A stretch of 6,223 nt of DNA, taken from an uncultured Eubacteriales bacterium (GTDB taxonomy: Bacteria; Bacillota; Clostridia; Oscillospirales; CAG-272). Every line of letters begins with the position of its first letter. The first letter of the stretch is position 1. The notes below the pieces were generated by a model that was given only the letters and a program-made list of their open reading frames with translations, was not told where the DNA came from and searched no databases. Shown here piece after piece: positions 1 to 5,272 of the stretch. The translations under genes were made by a program, and so were the position numbers. The stretch is taken from positions 1 to 6,223 of the forward strand of contig CAKSEI010000093.1 of NCBI GenBank assembly GCA_934446285.1, read 5' to 3'.

Positions 1-1
1 T

Positions 2-871
2 GAGTGCGAATATTACGTCTCAAGGCTGCGCTATATGCTGACTGCCGAAAACGAGATAGAGGACAGCAAAGGAGAGCTGACACTCTCGCATATAGAAGAA
101 GTTGAGTTTTCACATGTGTTTTTCAGCTATCCCGGGCACGAGGAGACGGTGCTTGACGATGTAAGCTTCAAAATCAACAAAGGCGAGCATGTGGCGCTCG
201 TCGGCAAGAACGGCGCGGGCAAGTCCACCATGGTAAAGCTCATATTGCGCCTCTACGACGTAACGGGCGGGCAGATACTCATAAACGGACACGACATAAG
301 GGAGTACGATGTGCGCTCGCTGCGTGACTGCTTTGCTACCGTTCTGCAGGATTATCAGATATTCAGCTTCTCTATCAAGGATAATATGTGCTTTGACAAG
401 CCCATTCCCGAGGAGCGCATAAAGGCTGCTCTCGACTTCACCGATATGACGGAAAGAATAGAAAATAAGTGCGAGAACGGACTTGATACTTATATCGGCA
501 GAGAGTTTGACCCATCGGGCGTCAACTTCTCGGGAGGCGAGCTGCAGAGACTCGCGATAGCGAGAGGGCTTGCCCGTTCGGCTGATTTCTGCATATGGGA
601 TGAGGCGAACAGCGCCCTTGACCCCTTTGCCGAGGCTGCACTCAATAAGGCTATACTCGATGAGAACGCCGATAAGACAATGCTTATCGTAACTCACAGA
701 CTGACCGCGGCGGTGAGCGCTACGAAAATCATTCATATAGAGGACGGCAAGCTCATGTCATTCGGCTCACATGCCGCGCTCATGGAGAGCGACCCGTTCT
801 ACCGTGAAATGTTCATGTCTCAGGCTGCATTCTACCGGGCGCAAAGGGAAGGGGAGCGGTATGAGGAGTAG
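2..871 (+). CDS. ABC exporter, C-terminal ATPase half (5'-truncated by window edge)
   Basis: The reading frame is open from base 2 to the TAG at 869-871 and encodes 289 residues identical to residues 333-621 of the complete exporter at 2809-4674. It holds the whole nucleotide-binding domain: A-loop FSYPG, Walker A GKNGAGKST, Q-loop LQDYQ, signature FSGGE, Walker B CIWDE, D-loop SALD and H-loop THR. The ATG at 35 has no ribosome binding site and lies mid-domain, so it is not a start. Which membrane half belonged to this copy cannot be told from the window: it could be the same AT-rich one as in the complete gene, or a different one if the complete gene is a recombinant. GC is high (38/60, 35/60 and 33/60 in 181-240, 541-600 and 661-720), clearly above the maturase and the membrane half of the complete gene. 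Confidence 0.93.
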   Translation, partial: ECEYYVSRLRYMLTAENEIEDSKGELTLSHIEEVEFSHVFFSYPGHEETVLDDVSFKINKGEHVALVGKNGAGKSTMVKLILRLYDVTGGQILINGHDIREYDVRSLRDCFATVLQDYQIFSFSIKDNMCFDKPIPEERIKAALDFTDMTERIENKCENGLDTYIGREFDPSGVNFSGGELQRLAIARGLARSADFCIWDEANSALDPFAEAALNKAILDENADKTMLIVTHRLTAAVSATKIIHIEDGKLMSFGSHAALMESDPFYREMFMSQAAFYRAQREGERYEE

Positions 872-954
872 AACCGCGTGATAATTACGCTTAGAAGAAA
901 TTTTCAATATGGTTCGCTGTCGATTGAAAGGAAAAAGAGTCCAAAATCAGAAAT

Positions 955-980
955 AACAAAAGCCCTTGCGGGTTAATGTT
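955..980 (+). terminator. Weak hairpin after the ABC gene, possible degenerate terminator (left copy)
   Basis: AACA-AA-AGCCC, loop TTGC, GGGTT-AA-TGTT folds as a 5-bp stem (one G-T wobble), an AA/AA internal loop and 4 more pairs. The A-rich run plus GCCCTTGCGGG looks like the first part of a clostridial intrinsic terminator, but no T-run follows. It may be a decayed or leaky terminator, allowing read-through from one tandem unit into the next. Low confidence. Confidence 0.25.
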
Positions 981-1102
981 GCGCTTGCATGTGTGTATGA
1001 TTTCACGGTTTCTGCCGCACGGATGCTTTTGTGCAAAGTGCTGCAAATCGCACGGTAAAAATGTTCACACTGCCGAATTTTGGGCTTTGAGTAAATATTT
1101 GC

Positions 1103-1131
1103 TTGACAGAGTTAATTCACTGTGATAAAAT
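1103..1131 (+). promoter_or_regulatory. Strong SigA-type promoter P1 for the precursor operon (left copy)
   Basis: A perfect -35 box TTGACA (1103-1108), a 17-bp spacer and the -10 box TAAAAT (1126-1131, 5/6 to consensus) are preceded by an extended -10 TG (1123-1124). Transcription would start near 1138, giving a leader of about 130 nt before the precursor ATG. With no promoter seen between the three genes, this one probably drives precursor, maturase and exporter. Confidence 0.85.
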
Positions 1132-1159
1132 CAAATTGTAAAGATAATCAGAACGGTTT

Positions 1160-1188
1160 TTGACATATTTTGTCGGGCACGATATGCT
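1160..1188 (+). promoter_or_regulatory. Second promoter candidate P2 (left copy)
   Basis: TTGACA (1160-1165), a 17-bp spacer and TATGCT (1183-1188, 4/6 with the key TA and final T kept) lie 57 bp downstream of P1. The predicted start near 1195 would place the left arm of the flanking inverted repeat at the very 5' end of the transcript. The -10 overlaps the first CACGAYATG motif, so a regulator binding there would block P2. The box match is weaker than P1. Confidence 0.4.
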
Positions 1189-1226
1189 GCGGCAATTTAT
1201 ATATAGGGCATTGCGGACACGACATG
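1178..1226 (+). promoter_or_regulatory. Pair of CACGAYATG direct repeats, possible operator (left copy)
   Basis: CACGATATG (1178-1186) and CACGACATG (1218-1226) differ by one base and start 40 bp apart, close to four helical turns. The first overlaps the P2 -10 box and the second is part of the left arm of the long inverted repeat. This spacing suits a regulator binding one DNA face, but no regulator gene is in the window. The second copy may matter only as RNA or as an inverted repeat arm. Confidence 0.3.
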
Positions 1227-1250
1227 TTCTCCCGGCGCATTTTTGATATG

Positions 1251-1260
1251 AAAGGAGGTG
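1251..1260 (+). promoter_or_regulatory. Strong ribosome binding site of the precursor gene (left copy)
   Basis: AAAGGAGGTG is complementary over its length to the 3' end of 16S rRNA and lies 7 nt before the ATG at 1268. It is the best Shine-Dalgarno in the window, and it is the main reason for calling a 42-codon frame a real, highly translated gene with this start. Confidence 0.9.
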
Positions 1261-1267
1261 CTGTGTA

Positions 1268-1396
1268 ATGTTTTTTGTGAGCGACAGTGATTATTCACAA
1301 GCAGCTGCGTCAAACGTACAATGTTCGTGTGACGGAAATTGCGGATGTCAGAAGGGTTGCGGCGGCTCCGGCTCTAAAGCCTACTGCAGCAGCTAA
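1268..1396 (+). CDS. Cys-rich RiPP precursor peptide, 42 aa (left copy)
   Basis: The peptide begins MFFVSDSDYSQAAASNVQ and ends in a Cys/Gly/Ser-rich tail. Cysteines are at residues 19, 21, 25, 27, 31 and 40; the first five form CXC-X3-CXC-X3-C (CSCDGNCGCQKGC), followed by GGSGSKAYCSS. A leader of about 17 residues without Cys and a core from about residue 18 is the natural reading, but no cleavage site is obvious: the only GG is inside the core (32-33). Position directly before a radical SAM/SPASM maturase and an ABC exporter supports a substrate of thioether cross-linking, as in sactipeptides and ranthipeptides. It also has six Cys in a peptide of about 45 residues, like SCIFF peptides, but the spacing differs and I do not assign it to that family. 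A metallothionein-like metal-binding peptide is an alternative, since CXC motifs are shared, but the maturase argues against it. The gene product's activity cannot be read from the sequence. Confidence 0.88.
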   Translation: MFFVSDSDYSQAAASNVQCSCDGNCGCQKGCGGSGSKAYCSS

Positions 1397-1437
1397 TTAA
1401 ATTATGTCAGTGTCCGCATTGTCCTTTTATAAAAATG

Positions 1438-1456
1438 TTATTTTCATTTGAAATAA
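1438..1456 (+). promoter_or_regulatory. AT-rich stem-loop just before the maturase ribosome binding site (left copy)
   Basis: TTATTTT (1438-1444) and GAAATAA (1450-1456) form 6 A-T pairs plus a wobble closing a 5-nt loop. It ends one base before the GGGAGGG ribosome binding site (1458-1464) of the maturase and follows the right arm of the long inverted repeat. It could slow translation of the enzyme or mark an mRNA processing point, giving more precursor than enzyme. No T-run follows, so it is not an obvious terminator. Confidence 0.35.
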
Positions 1457-1469
1457 AGGGAGGGCCGAA

Positions 1470-2807
1470 ATGCTTGTCAAATCTATGTATACCGTGATAG
1501 AACATACCGACGAGGGGATTGTTATCTATAATACAAAAAACGGTGTTCAGGCTGTTATCGCCGACGGCGAACATGAGCTTGCGGACGATATAGCGATTAT
1601 TGAGCAAAATAAAATCTGTGACGATGTAAAGGACGAGACGCTGAAAAGGGTATTCTGCGTTGACTCCGAGGTCTCAGAGCTCGATGCGGTTATGGCTGAT
1701 TATTACAGGCAGATGTTCGACCCCACGTCTCTTTCCTTTATAATCATGCCGAATAATATATGCAATTTCGGATGTATCTACTGTTATCAAGAGCATGATG
1801 AGCGCAGAATGACAGAGCAGACGATTGAAAACTTTATTGCGGCAGTAAAGGACCATTATCATAGAGTTGGCTTGAAGCATTTTTATGCCGAGTGGTTCGG
1901 CGGAGAGCCTTTTATGACTTATGACATTCTTGAATATGTTACGCGTGAACTGTCTGAATTTTTTGAAGAAAACGGTGTAGAATATCATTTCGGCGCTACG
2001 ACAAACGGGTCACTCTTTACGGATGACCGAATTGACTTTCTGATGAATCATAAATTTGATTTCTTTCAGATAACCGTTGACGGAGCACGCAGTTCTCATA
2101 ATGAAACAAGACCTTTTTTGAACGGGTCGGGAACATGGGACATTATATGTGAAAACCTCAAGAAACTGCATAAGAGACCGGAAAAATTCAGGGTTTCCGT
2201 AAGGGTCAATTATAATAACAGAACCATGCGCGAGATAGACAGTCTTTTTGAATTTATCAGGGATAATCTCGATGACAGATTCGGTGTCTTTTTCCATACT
2301 ATCGGTAAGTGGGGAGGAAAGTCAGACGATATGCTTGAGACCATAGATTCGGCTATAGAACCGTATACCACTCTTGCGCTTATGGAGCAGGCACTTGAAT
2401 ACGGCATTTCTCCGAAGATGAACTATGATTTCTTTAATCCTTTCGGTCGGGTTTGCTATGCGGGATGTCCGTATCACTTCACGTTGGGCAGCGACGGTAA
2501 GCTGAGAAAGTGCAACGAAGAAGATGAAGAAAAAGATTGTTTTAATATCGTCGGAACGGTAGAAAACGGAAAAATTGAATTTGATATCGGCAAATGGAGT
2601 AAGTTTGTACTGCCGGGGGGATCGGCTGTATTAAGAGACAAATGTCAAAAGTGCGTTTTTCTTCCGATATGCTATGCGCAAAGGTGTCCGAGAAATTGTG
2701 TAACAGATAAAGAGCCGGCGTGCGGCGAAGATTTTCCGCTTATGACGGAACTGATCCTGAATAAATACAAACGGAAGAAAAAACTTGAGCAATCGGAGGT
2801 AAGATAA
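1470..2807 (+). CDS. Radical SAM/SPASM peptide maturase (complete, 445 aa)
   Basis: This cytosolic iron-sulfur enzyme would use S-adenosylmethionine to start radical chemistry on the Cys-rich precursor, most likely forming thioether cross-links. Residues 1-88 are an N-terminal domain of the type common in peptide maturases (YNT-NG motif near 20-25), probably for leader recognition. The radical SAM core follows: CXXXCXXC at C98, C102 and C105, GGEP at 144-147, TTNG at 177-180 and ITVDG at 201-205. The C-terminal SPASM region has C333-X9-G-X4-C348 and C392-X2-C395-X5-C401, then C406, C410 and C418, enough for two auxiliary clusters; C329 and C357 are also present. The start is set by GGGAGGG five bases upstream. 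It lies 73 bp after the precursor and one base before the exporter. The length is normal for the family. From memory it resembles the maturases that accompany Cys-rich peptides (TIGR04463 type), a point needing an HMM search. The family is well supported; the exact bond type is inference. Confidence 0.94.
   Translation: MLVKSMYTVIEHTDEGIVIYNTKNGVQAVIADGEHELADDIAIIEQNKICDDVKDETLKRVFCVDSEVSELDAVMADYYRQMFDPTSLSFIIMPNNICNFGCIYCYQEHDERRMTEQTIENFIAAVKDHYHRVGLKHFYAEWFGGEPFMTYDILEYVTRELSEFFEENGVEYHFGATTNGSLFTDDRIDFLMNHKFDFFQITVDGARSSHNETRPFLNGSGTWDIICENLKKLHKRPEKFRVSVRVNYNNRTMREIDSLFEFIRDNLDDRFGVFFHTIGKWGGKSDDMLETIDSAIEPYTTLALMEQALEYGISPKMNYDFFNPFGRVCYAGCPYHFTLGSDGKLRKCNEEDEEKDCFNIVGTVENGKIEFDIGKWSKFVLPGGSAVLRDKCQKCVFLPICYAQRCPRNCVTDKEPACGEDFPLMTELILNKYKRKKKLEQSEVR
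2795..2800 (+). promoter_or_regulatory. Exporter ribosome binding site inside the maturase 3' end
   Basis: GGAGGT lies within the last codons of the maturase, 8 nt before the exporter ATG at 2809. The maturase stop (2805-2807) and this ATG are one base apart, so the two genes are probably translationally coupled. Confidence 0.8.
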
Positions 2808-2808
2808 A

Positions 2809-4674
2809 ATGTCCGTAAGTACTGATAAAAAAGCCCAAAAAAGAGCGGATAAAAAGGCTAAGAGCATCTTTACCTGTGTTCCGTTCATGCTAAAATATAT
2901 TTATCAATGCGACAAATTAATCATTCCTCTGAAAGCCGTAGCGGCAATCATTGCTGCGGTGAAAACGTATATCTGGGCAATTTATCTGAAATGGATAATT
3001 GATTTTATTACCGAGTATTCTTCGAGCGAAAAAGAAGTGCTCCTGAGCGATGTTTTCTTTTTAGTGTTCTCCGTGATGCTCATTATGTTTGCTGCGTATA
3101 CGGCAAATCATTATATAACCGATGTGTTTATCCCGGAGCGAGAATGCAAGATAAAAAATCAGCTAAGCAGGATGTTTATAGACCGCGCGATGAAACAGGA
3201 CCTTGCAAAGTATGAGGATTGGTCTTTCTACGATACGTATACAAAGACCATGGGATACGCCGATATTGAAGCGCTTAAAGTTCTGAATATGCTGTTCGGA
3301 GTCATTCAGGGCATATTAGACCTTGTGGCTATTCTGTCTATTGTTGTCACCCTTGACGTCTTTGTGCTTGCGATGATCGCTGTTATGGTTGTCGTAACTT
3401 TTGCGGATCAATATTTCTCAGATAAGCTGATGATGAAGAAATATGAAGTCGAGTCGACTATTAACCGGCAGACGGACTACATAAAAAAGGTTGCACATTT
3501 CAAGCAATATGCGAGTGAAATCAGAACATACGGACTGCATAAATTCCTGCTAAACAAGCTCGATGATATGTTTGTAAAGAAATATGCTCTTTTCAAAAGT
3601 ACACACAGAAAATACTGGAGATTAAAATACTTTGCTTTTTTGATAACCAATGTGATACTTCTATCCATTCTGCTGACATACATAAGCTGGAGAACCCTGT
3701 CGGGCTTTATTACAATAGGCGGATTCTCAGTCTTATATTCTGCTGTTTTCAGCGTAAACGGAAACATTGCAGGTTTGTTTATATCCGGGGGGCGGCTGAG
3801 TAATGAGTGCGAATATTACGTCTCAAGGCTGCGCTATATGCTGACTGCCGAAAACGAGATAGAGGACAGCAAAGGAGAGCTGACACTCTCGCATATAGAA
3901 GAAGTTGAGTTTTCACATGTGTTTTTCAGCTATCCCGGGCACGAGGAGACGGTGCTTGACGATGTAAGCTTCAAAATCAACAAAGGCGAGCATGTGGCGC
4001 TCGTCGGCAAGAACGGCGCGGGCAAGTCCACCATGGTAAAGCTCATATTGCGCCTCTACGACGTAACGGGCGGGCAGATACTCATAAACGGACACGACAT
4101 AAGGGAGTACGATGTGCGCTCGCTGCGTGACTGCTTTGCTACCGTTCTGCAGGATTATCAGATATTCAGCTTCTCTATCAAGGATAATATGTGCTTTGAC
4201 AAGCCCATTCCCGAGGAGCGCATAAAGGCTGCTCTCGACTTCACCGATATGACGGAAAGAATAGAAAATAAGTGCGAGAACGGACTTGATACTTATATCG
4301 GCAGAGAGTTTGACCCATCGGGCGTCAACTTCTCGGGAGGCGAGCTGCAGAGACTCGCGATAGCGAGAGGGCTTGCCCGTTCGGCTGATTTCTGCATATG
4401 GGATGAGGCGAACAGCGCCCTTGACCCCTTTGCCGAGGCTGCACTCAATAAGGCTATACTCGATGAGAACGCCGATAAGACAATGCTTATCGTAACTCAC
4501 AGACTGACCGCGGCGGTGAGCGCTACGAAAATCATTCATATAGAGGACGGCAAGCTCATGTCATTCGGCTCACATGCCGCGCTCATGGAGAGCGACCCGT
4601 TCTACCGTGAAATGTTCATGTCTCAGGCTGCATTCTACCGGGCGCAAAGGGAAGGGGAGCGGTATGAGGAGTAG
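2809..4674 (+). CDS. ABC exporter, fused membrane and ATPase domains (complete, 621 aa)
   Basis: This is an inner-membrane half-transporter, expected to dimerise and export the modified peptide with ATP. After a lysine-rich cytoplasmic start come about six membrane segments (roughly 37-60, 78-104, 155-182, 184-200, 272-295, 300-325). EIRTYG (237-242) resembles the coupling region of peptide exporters. The ATPase domain has Y375 (A-loop), Walker A 400-408 (GKNGAGKST), Q448, signature FSGGE 508-512, Walker B with D532 and E533, SALD 536-539 and H564; all key residues are present. There is no N-terminal C39 peptidase domain, so this protein should not cleave the leader. The gene changes composition near 3785-3830: 24/60, 23/60 and 17/60 GC in 2941-3000, 3061-3120 and 3601-3660, but 55-63% in counted ATPase segments. 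The frame crosses the repeat junction intact. A chimeric origin is inferred; immunity by export is possible. Confidence 0.94.
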   Translation: MSVSTDKKAQKRADKKAKSIFTCVPFMLKYIYQCDKLIIPLKAVAAIIAAVKTYIWAIYLKWIIDFITEYSSSEKEVLLSDVFFLVFSVMLIMFAAYTANHYITDVFIPERECKIKNQLSRMFIDRAMKQDLAKYEDWSFYDTYTKTMGYADIEALKVLNMLFGVIQGILDLVAILSIVVTLDVFVLAMIAVMVVVTFADQYFSDKLMMKKYEVESTINRQTDYIKKVAHFKQYASEIRTYGLHKFLLNKLDDMFVKKYALFKSTHRKYWRLKYFAFLITNVILLSILLTYISWRTLSGFITIGGFSVLYSAVFSVNGNIAGLFISGGRLSNECEYYVSRLRYMLTAENEIEDSKGELTLSHIEEVEFSHVFFSYPGHEETVLDDVSFKINKGEHVALVGKNGAGKSTMVKLILRLYDVTGGQILINGHDIREYDVRSLRDCFATVLQDYQIFSFSIKDNMCFDKPIPEERIKAALDFTDMTERIENKCENGLDTYIGREFDPSGVNFSGGELQRLAIARGLARSADFCIWDEANSALDPFAEAALNKAILDENADKTMLIVTHRLTAAVSATKIIHIEDGKLMSFGSHAALMESDPFYREMFMSQAAFYRAQREGERYEE

Positions 4675-4757
4675 AACCGCGTGATAATTACGCTTAGAAG
4701 AAATTTTCAATATGGTTCGCTGTCGATTGAAAGGAAAAAGAGTCCAAAATCAGAAAT

Positions 4758-4783
4758 AACAAAAGCCCTTGCGGGTTAATGTT
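4758..4783 (+). terminator. Weak hairpin after the complete ABC gene, possible degenerate terminator
   Basis: Same AACA-AA-AGCCC / GGGTT-AA-TGTT fold as at 955-980, 84 nt after the exporter stop and lacking a T-run. If it fails to terminate, transcription from the first unit would continue into the second. Confidence 0.25.
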
Positions 4784-4905
4784 GCGCTTGCATGTGTGTA
4801 TGATTTCACGGTTTCTGCCGCACGGATGCTTTTGTGCAAAGTGCTGCAAATCGCACGGTAAAAATGTTCACACTGCCGAATTTTGGGCTTTGAGTAAATA
4901 TTTGC

Positions 4906-4934
4906 TTGACAGAGTTAATTCACTGTGATAAAAT
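4906..4934 (+). promoter_or_regulatory. SigA-type promoter P1, right copy
   Basis: TTGACA (4906-4911), 17-bp spacer and TAAAAT (4929-4934) with an extended TG at 4926-4927. It is intact, so the second precursor should be transcribed on its own. Confidence 0.85.
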
Positions 4935-4962
4935 CAAATTGTAAAGATAATCAGAACGGTTT

Positions 4963-4991
4963 TTGACATATTTTGTCGGGCACGATATGCT
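4963..4991 (+). promoter_or_regulatory. Second promoter candidate P2, right copy
   Basis: TTGACA, a 17-bp spacer and TATGCT, identical to the candidate at 1160-1188, with the same overlap between its -10 box and the CACGATATG motif. Confidence 0.4.
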
Positions 4992-5029
4992 GCGGCAATT
5001 TATATATAGGGCATTGCGGACACGACATG
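4981..5029 (+). promoter_or_regulatory. Pair of CACGAYATG direct repeats, right copy
   Basis: CACGATATG at 4981-4989 and CACGACATG at 5021-5029, 40 bp apart as in the left copy. Possible operator; no binding protein is identifiable here. Confidence 0.3.
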
Positions 5030-5053
5030 TTCTCCCGGCGCATTTTTGATATG

Positions 5054-5063
5054 AAAGGAGGTG
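5054..5063 (+). promoter_or_regulatory. Strong ribosome binding site of the precursor gene, right copy
   Basis: AAAGGAGGTG, 7 nt before the ATG at 5071, identical to the left copy and fixing the start of the second precursor. Confidence 0.9.
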
Positions 5064-5070
5064 CTGTGTA

Positions 5071-5199
5071 ATGTTTTTTGTGAGCGACAGTGATTATTCA
5101 CAAGCAGCTGCGTCAAACGTACAATGTTCGTGTGACGGAAATTGCGGATGTCAGAAGGGTTGCGGCGGCTCCGGCTCTAAAGCCTACTGCAGCAGCTAA
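5071..5199 (+). CDS. Cys-rich RiPP precursor peptide, 42 aa (right copy)
   Basis: This second, identical precursor gene has the same six cysteines (19, 21, 25, 27, 31, 40) and the same control elements. Many RiPP loci carry several precursors that have diverged in the core to give product variety; here the peptides are the same, so the second copy can only add dose. It follows the complete exporter by 396 bp and precedes a second maturase gene. Same functional inference and doubts as for the left copy. Confidence 0.88.
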   Translation: MFFVSDSDYSQAAASNVQCSCDGNCGCQKGCGGSGSKAYCSS

Positions 5200-5240
5200 T
5201 TAAATTATGTCAGTGTCCGCATTGTCCTTTTATAAAAATG

Positions 5241-5259
5241 TTATTTTCATTTGAAATAA
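5241..5259 (+). promoter_or_regulatory. AT-rich stem-loop before the maturase ribosome binding site, right copy
   Basis: TTATTTT and GAAATAA pair around a 5-nt loop, ending one base before the GGGAGGG at 5261-5267. Same possible role as at 1438-1456. Confidence 0.35.
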
Positions 5260-5272
5260 AGGGAGGGCCGAA

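Larger units (their letters stand above)
872..1267 (+). other. Intergenic control region upstream of the precursor gene, left copy
   Basis: These 396 bp separate the ABC stop codon from the precursor start. In order they hold: a perfect 7-bp inverted repeat TTTCAAT/ATTGAAA (902-908 and 923-929, 14-nt loop, no T-run); a weak hairpin at 955-980; a GCAC/GTGC-rich patch (1017-1053) with CGCACGG repeated at 1016-1022 and 1049-1055; two promoter-like sequences (1103-1131 and 1160-1188); a repeated CACGAYATG motif; the left arm of a long inverted repeat; and the ribosome binding site. A 49-codon open frame (976-1125) crosses the first promoter and has no good ribosome binding site; I do not call it a gene. 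The reverse-strand frame I followed here is short and lacks a Shine-Dalgarno sequence. Confidence 0.75.
1205..1425. repeat. Long imperfect inverted repeat enclosing the precursor gene (left copy)
   Basis: The left arm 1205-1226 and right arm 1403-1425 are imperfect inverted repeats. The perfect core is TGCGGACAC (1212-1220) against GTGTCCGCA (1410-1418). In RNA terms, 1205-1220 pairs with 1410-1425 with one U-U mismatch and one G-U wobble; then, after one bulged A (1409), GACAT (1221-1225) pairs with ATGTC (1404-1408). TTTATA at 1196-1201 also complements TATAAA at 1428-1433 beyond a small asymmetric loop. The 176 bases between the arms contain the ribosome binding site and the entire precursor frame. 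The match is too long to be likely by chance. It could be a long-range mRNA duplex, the ends of a cassette, or inversion sites. Confidence 0.8.
1..2420. repeat. Tandem direct repeat, left copy (partial unit, period 3803 bp)
   Basis: Every stretch compared by eye between bases 1-2420 and the same position plus 3803 is identical: the window's first bases, the intergenic region, the precursor, and the start and end of the maturase segment. The left copy covers the 3' part of an ABC gene, the control region, the precursor and the first 317 codons of the maturase, then runs on without a break into sequence seen only once (2421-3803). The start of the repeat lies at or before base 1. Perfect identity, including non-coding DNA, means a very recent duplication or an assembly artefact. 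No transposase, target-site duplication or att site is visible at the join. Confidence 0.97.
4675..5070 (+). other. Intergenic control region, right copy
   Basis: This copy of 872-1267 follows the complete exporter gene directly, so in the tandem arrangement each operon copy has its own promoters. The TTTCAAT/ATTGAAA inverted repeat is at 4705-4711/4726-4732 and the CGCACGG pair at 4819-4825 and 4852-4858. I see no sequence difference from the left copy. Confidence 0.75.
5008..5228. repeat. Long imperfect inverted repeat enclosing the precursor gene, right copy
   Basis: Arms 5008-5029 and 5206-5228 repeat the left-copy structure. With two copies in direct orientation, four related arms lie within about 4 kb, which could allow recombination or pairing between copies as well as within one. 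Confidence 0.8.

Noticed and set aside
110..736. A 208-codon reverse-strand open frame opposite the ATPase domain, repeated at 3913-4539
   Set aside because: It lies wholly antisense to a domain with all ABC motifs, has no domain I recognise, and is explained by GC-rich codon use on the coding strand.
35..871. ATG at 35 as the start of a stand-alone 278-aa ATPase protein
   Set aside because: There is no Shine-Dalgarno before it, and the same ATG is an internal Met (344) of the complete exporter. The frame is open to the window edge, so this is a truncated full-length gene.
902..929. TTTCAAT/ATTGAAA inverted repeat as an intrinsic terminator
   Set aside because: The stem is short and AT-rich, the loop is 14 nt and no T-run follows on either strand. 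It is recorded only within the intergenic entry.
1016..1055. GCAC/GTGC-rich patch with two CGCACGG copies as a CRISPR-like or iteron array
   Set aside because: There are only two 7-bp copies with no regular unit or spacer, too little for an array or origin.
1248..1268. Six-codon frame MKGGAV formed over the precursor ribosome binding site, its TAA overlapping the precursor ATG
   Set aside because: Its codons are the Shine-Dalgarno itself and it has no ribosome binding site of its own, so it looks like chance.
1267..1396. Assignment of the precursor to the SCIFF family
   Set aside because: It has six Cys in a similar length, but the cysteine spacing and N-terminal sequence do not match the SCIFF pattern as I remember it.
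1407..1607. Reverse-strand open frame of 66 codons across the precursor-maturase gap (also 5210-5410)
   Set aside because: It mostly lies antisense to the maturase start and overlaps the right inverted repeat arm. The peptide has no recognisable features.
1674..2888. Several reverse-strand open frames of 65-104 codons across the maturase and exporter start, and their right-copy versions
   Set aside because: They are antisense shadows of the maturase and exporter, which carry clear motifs in the forward frame.
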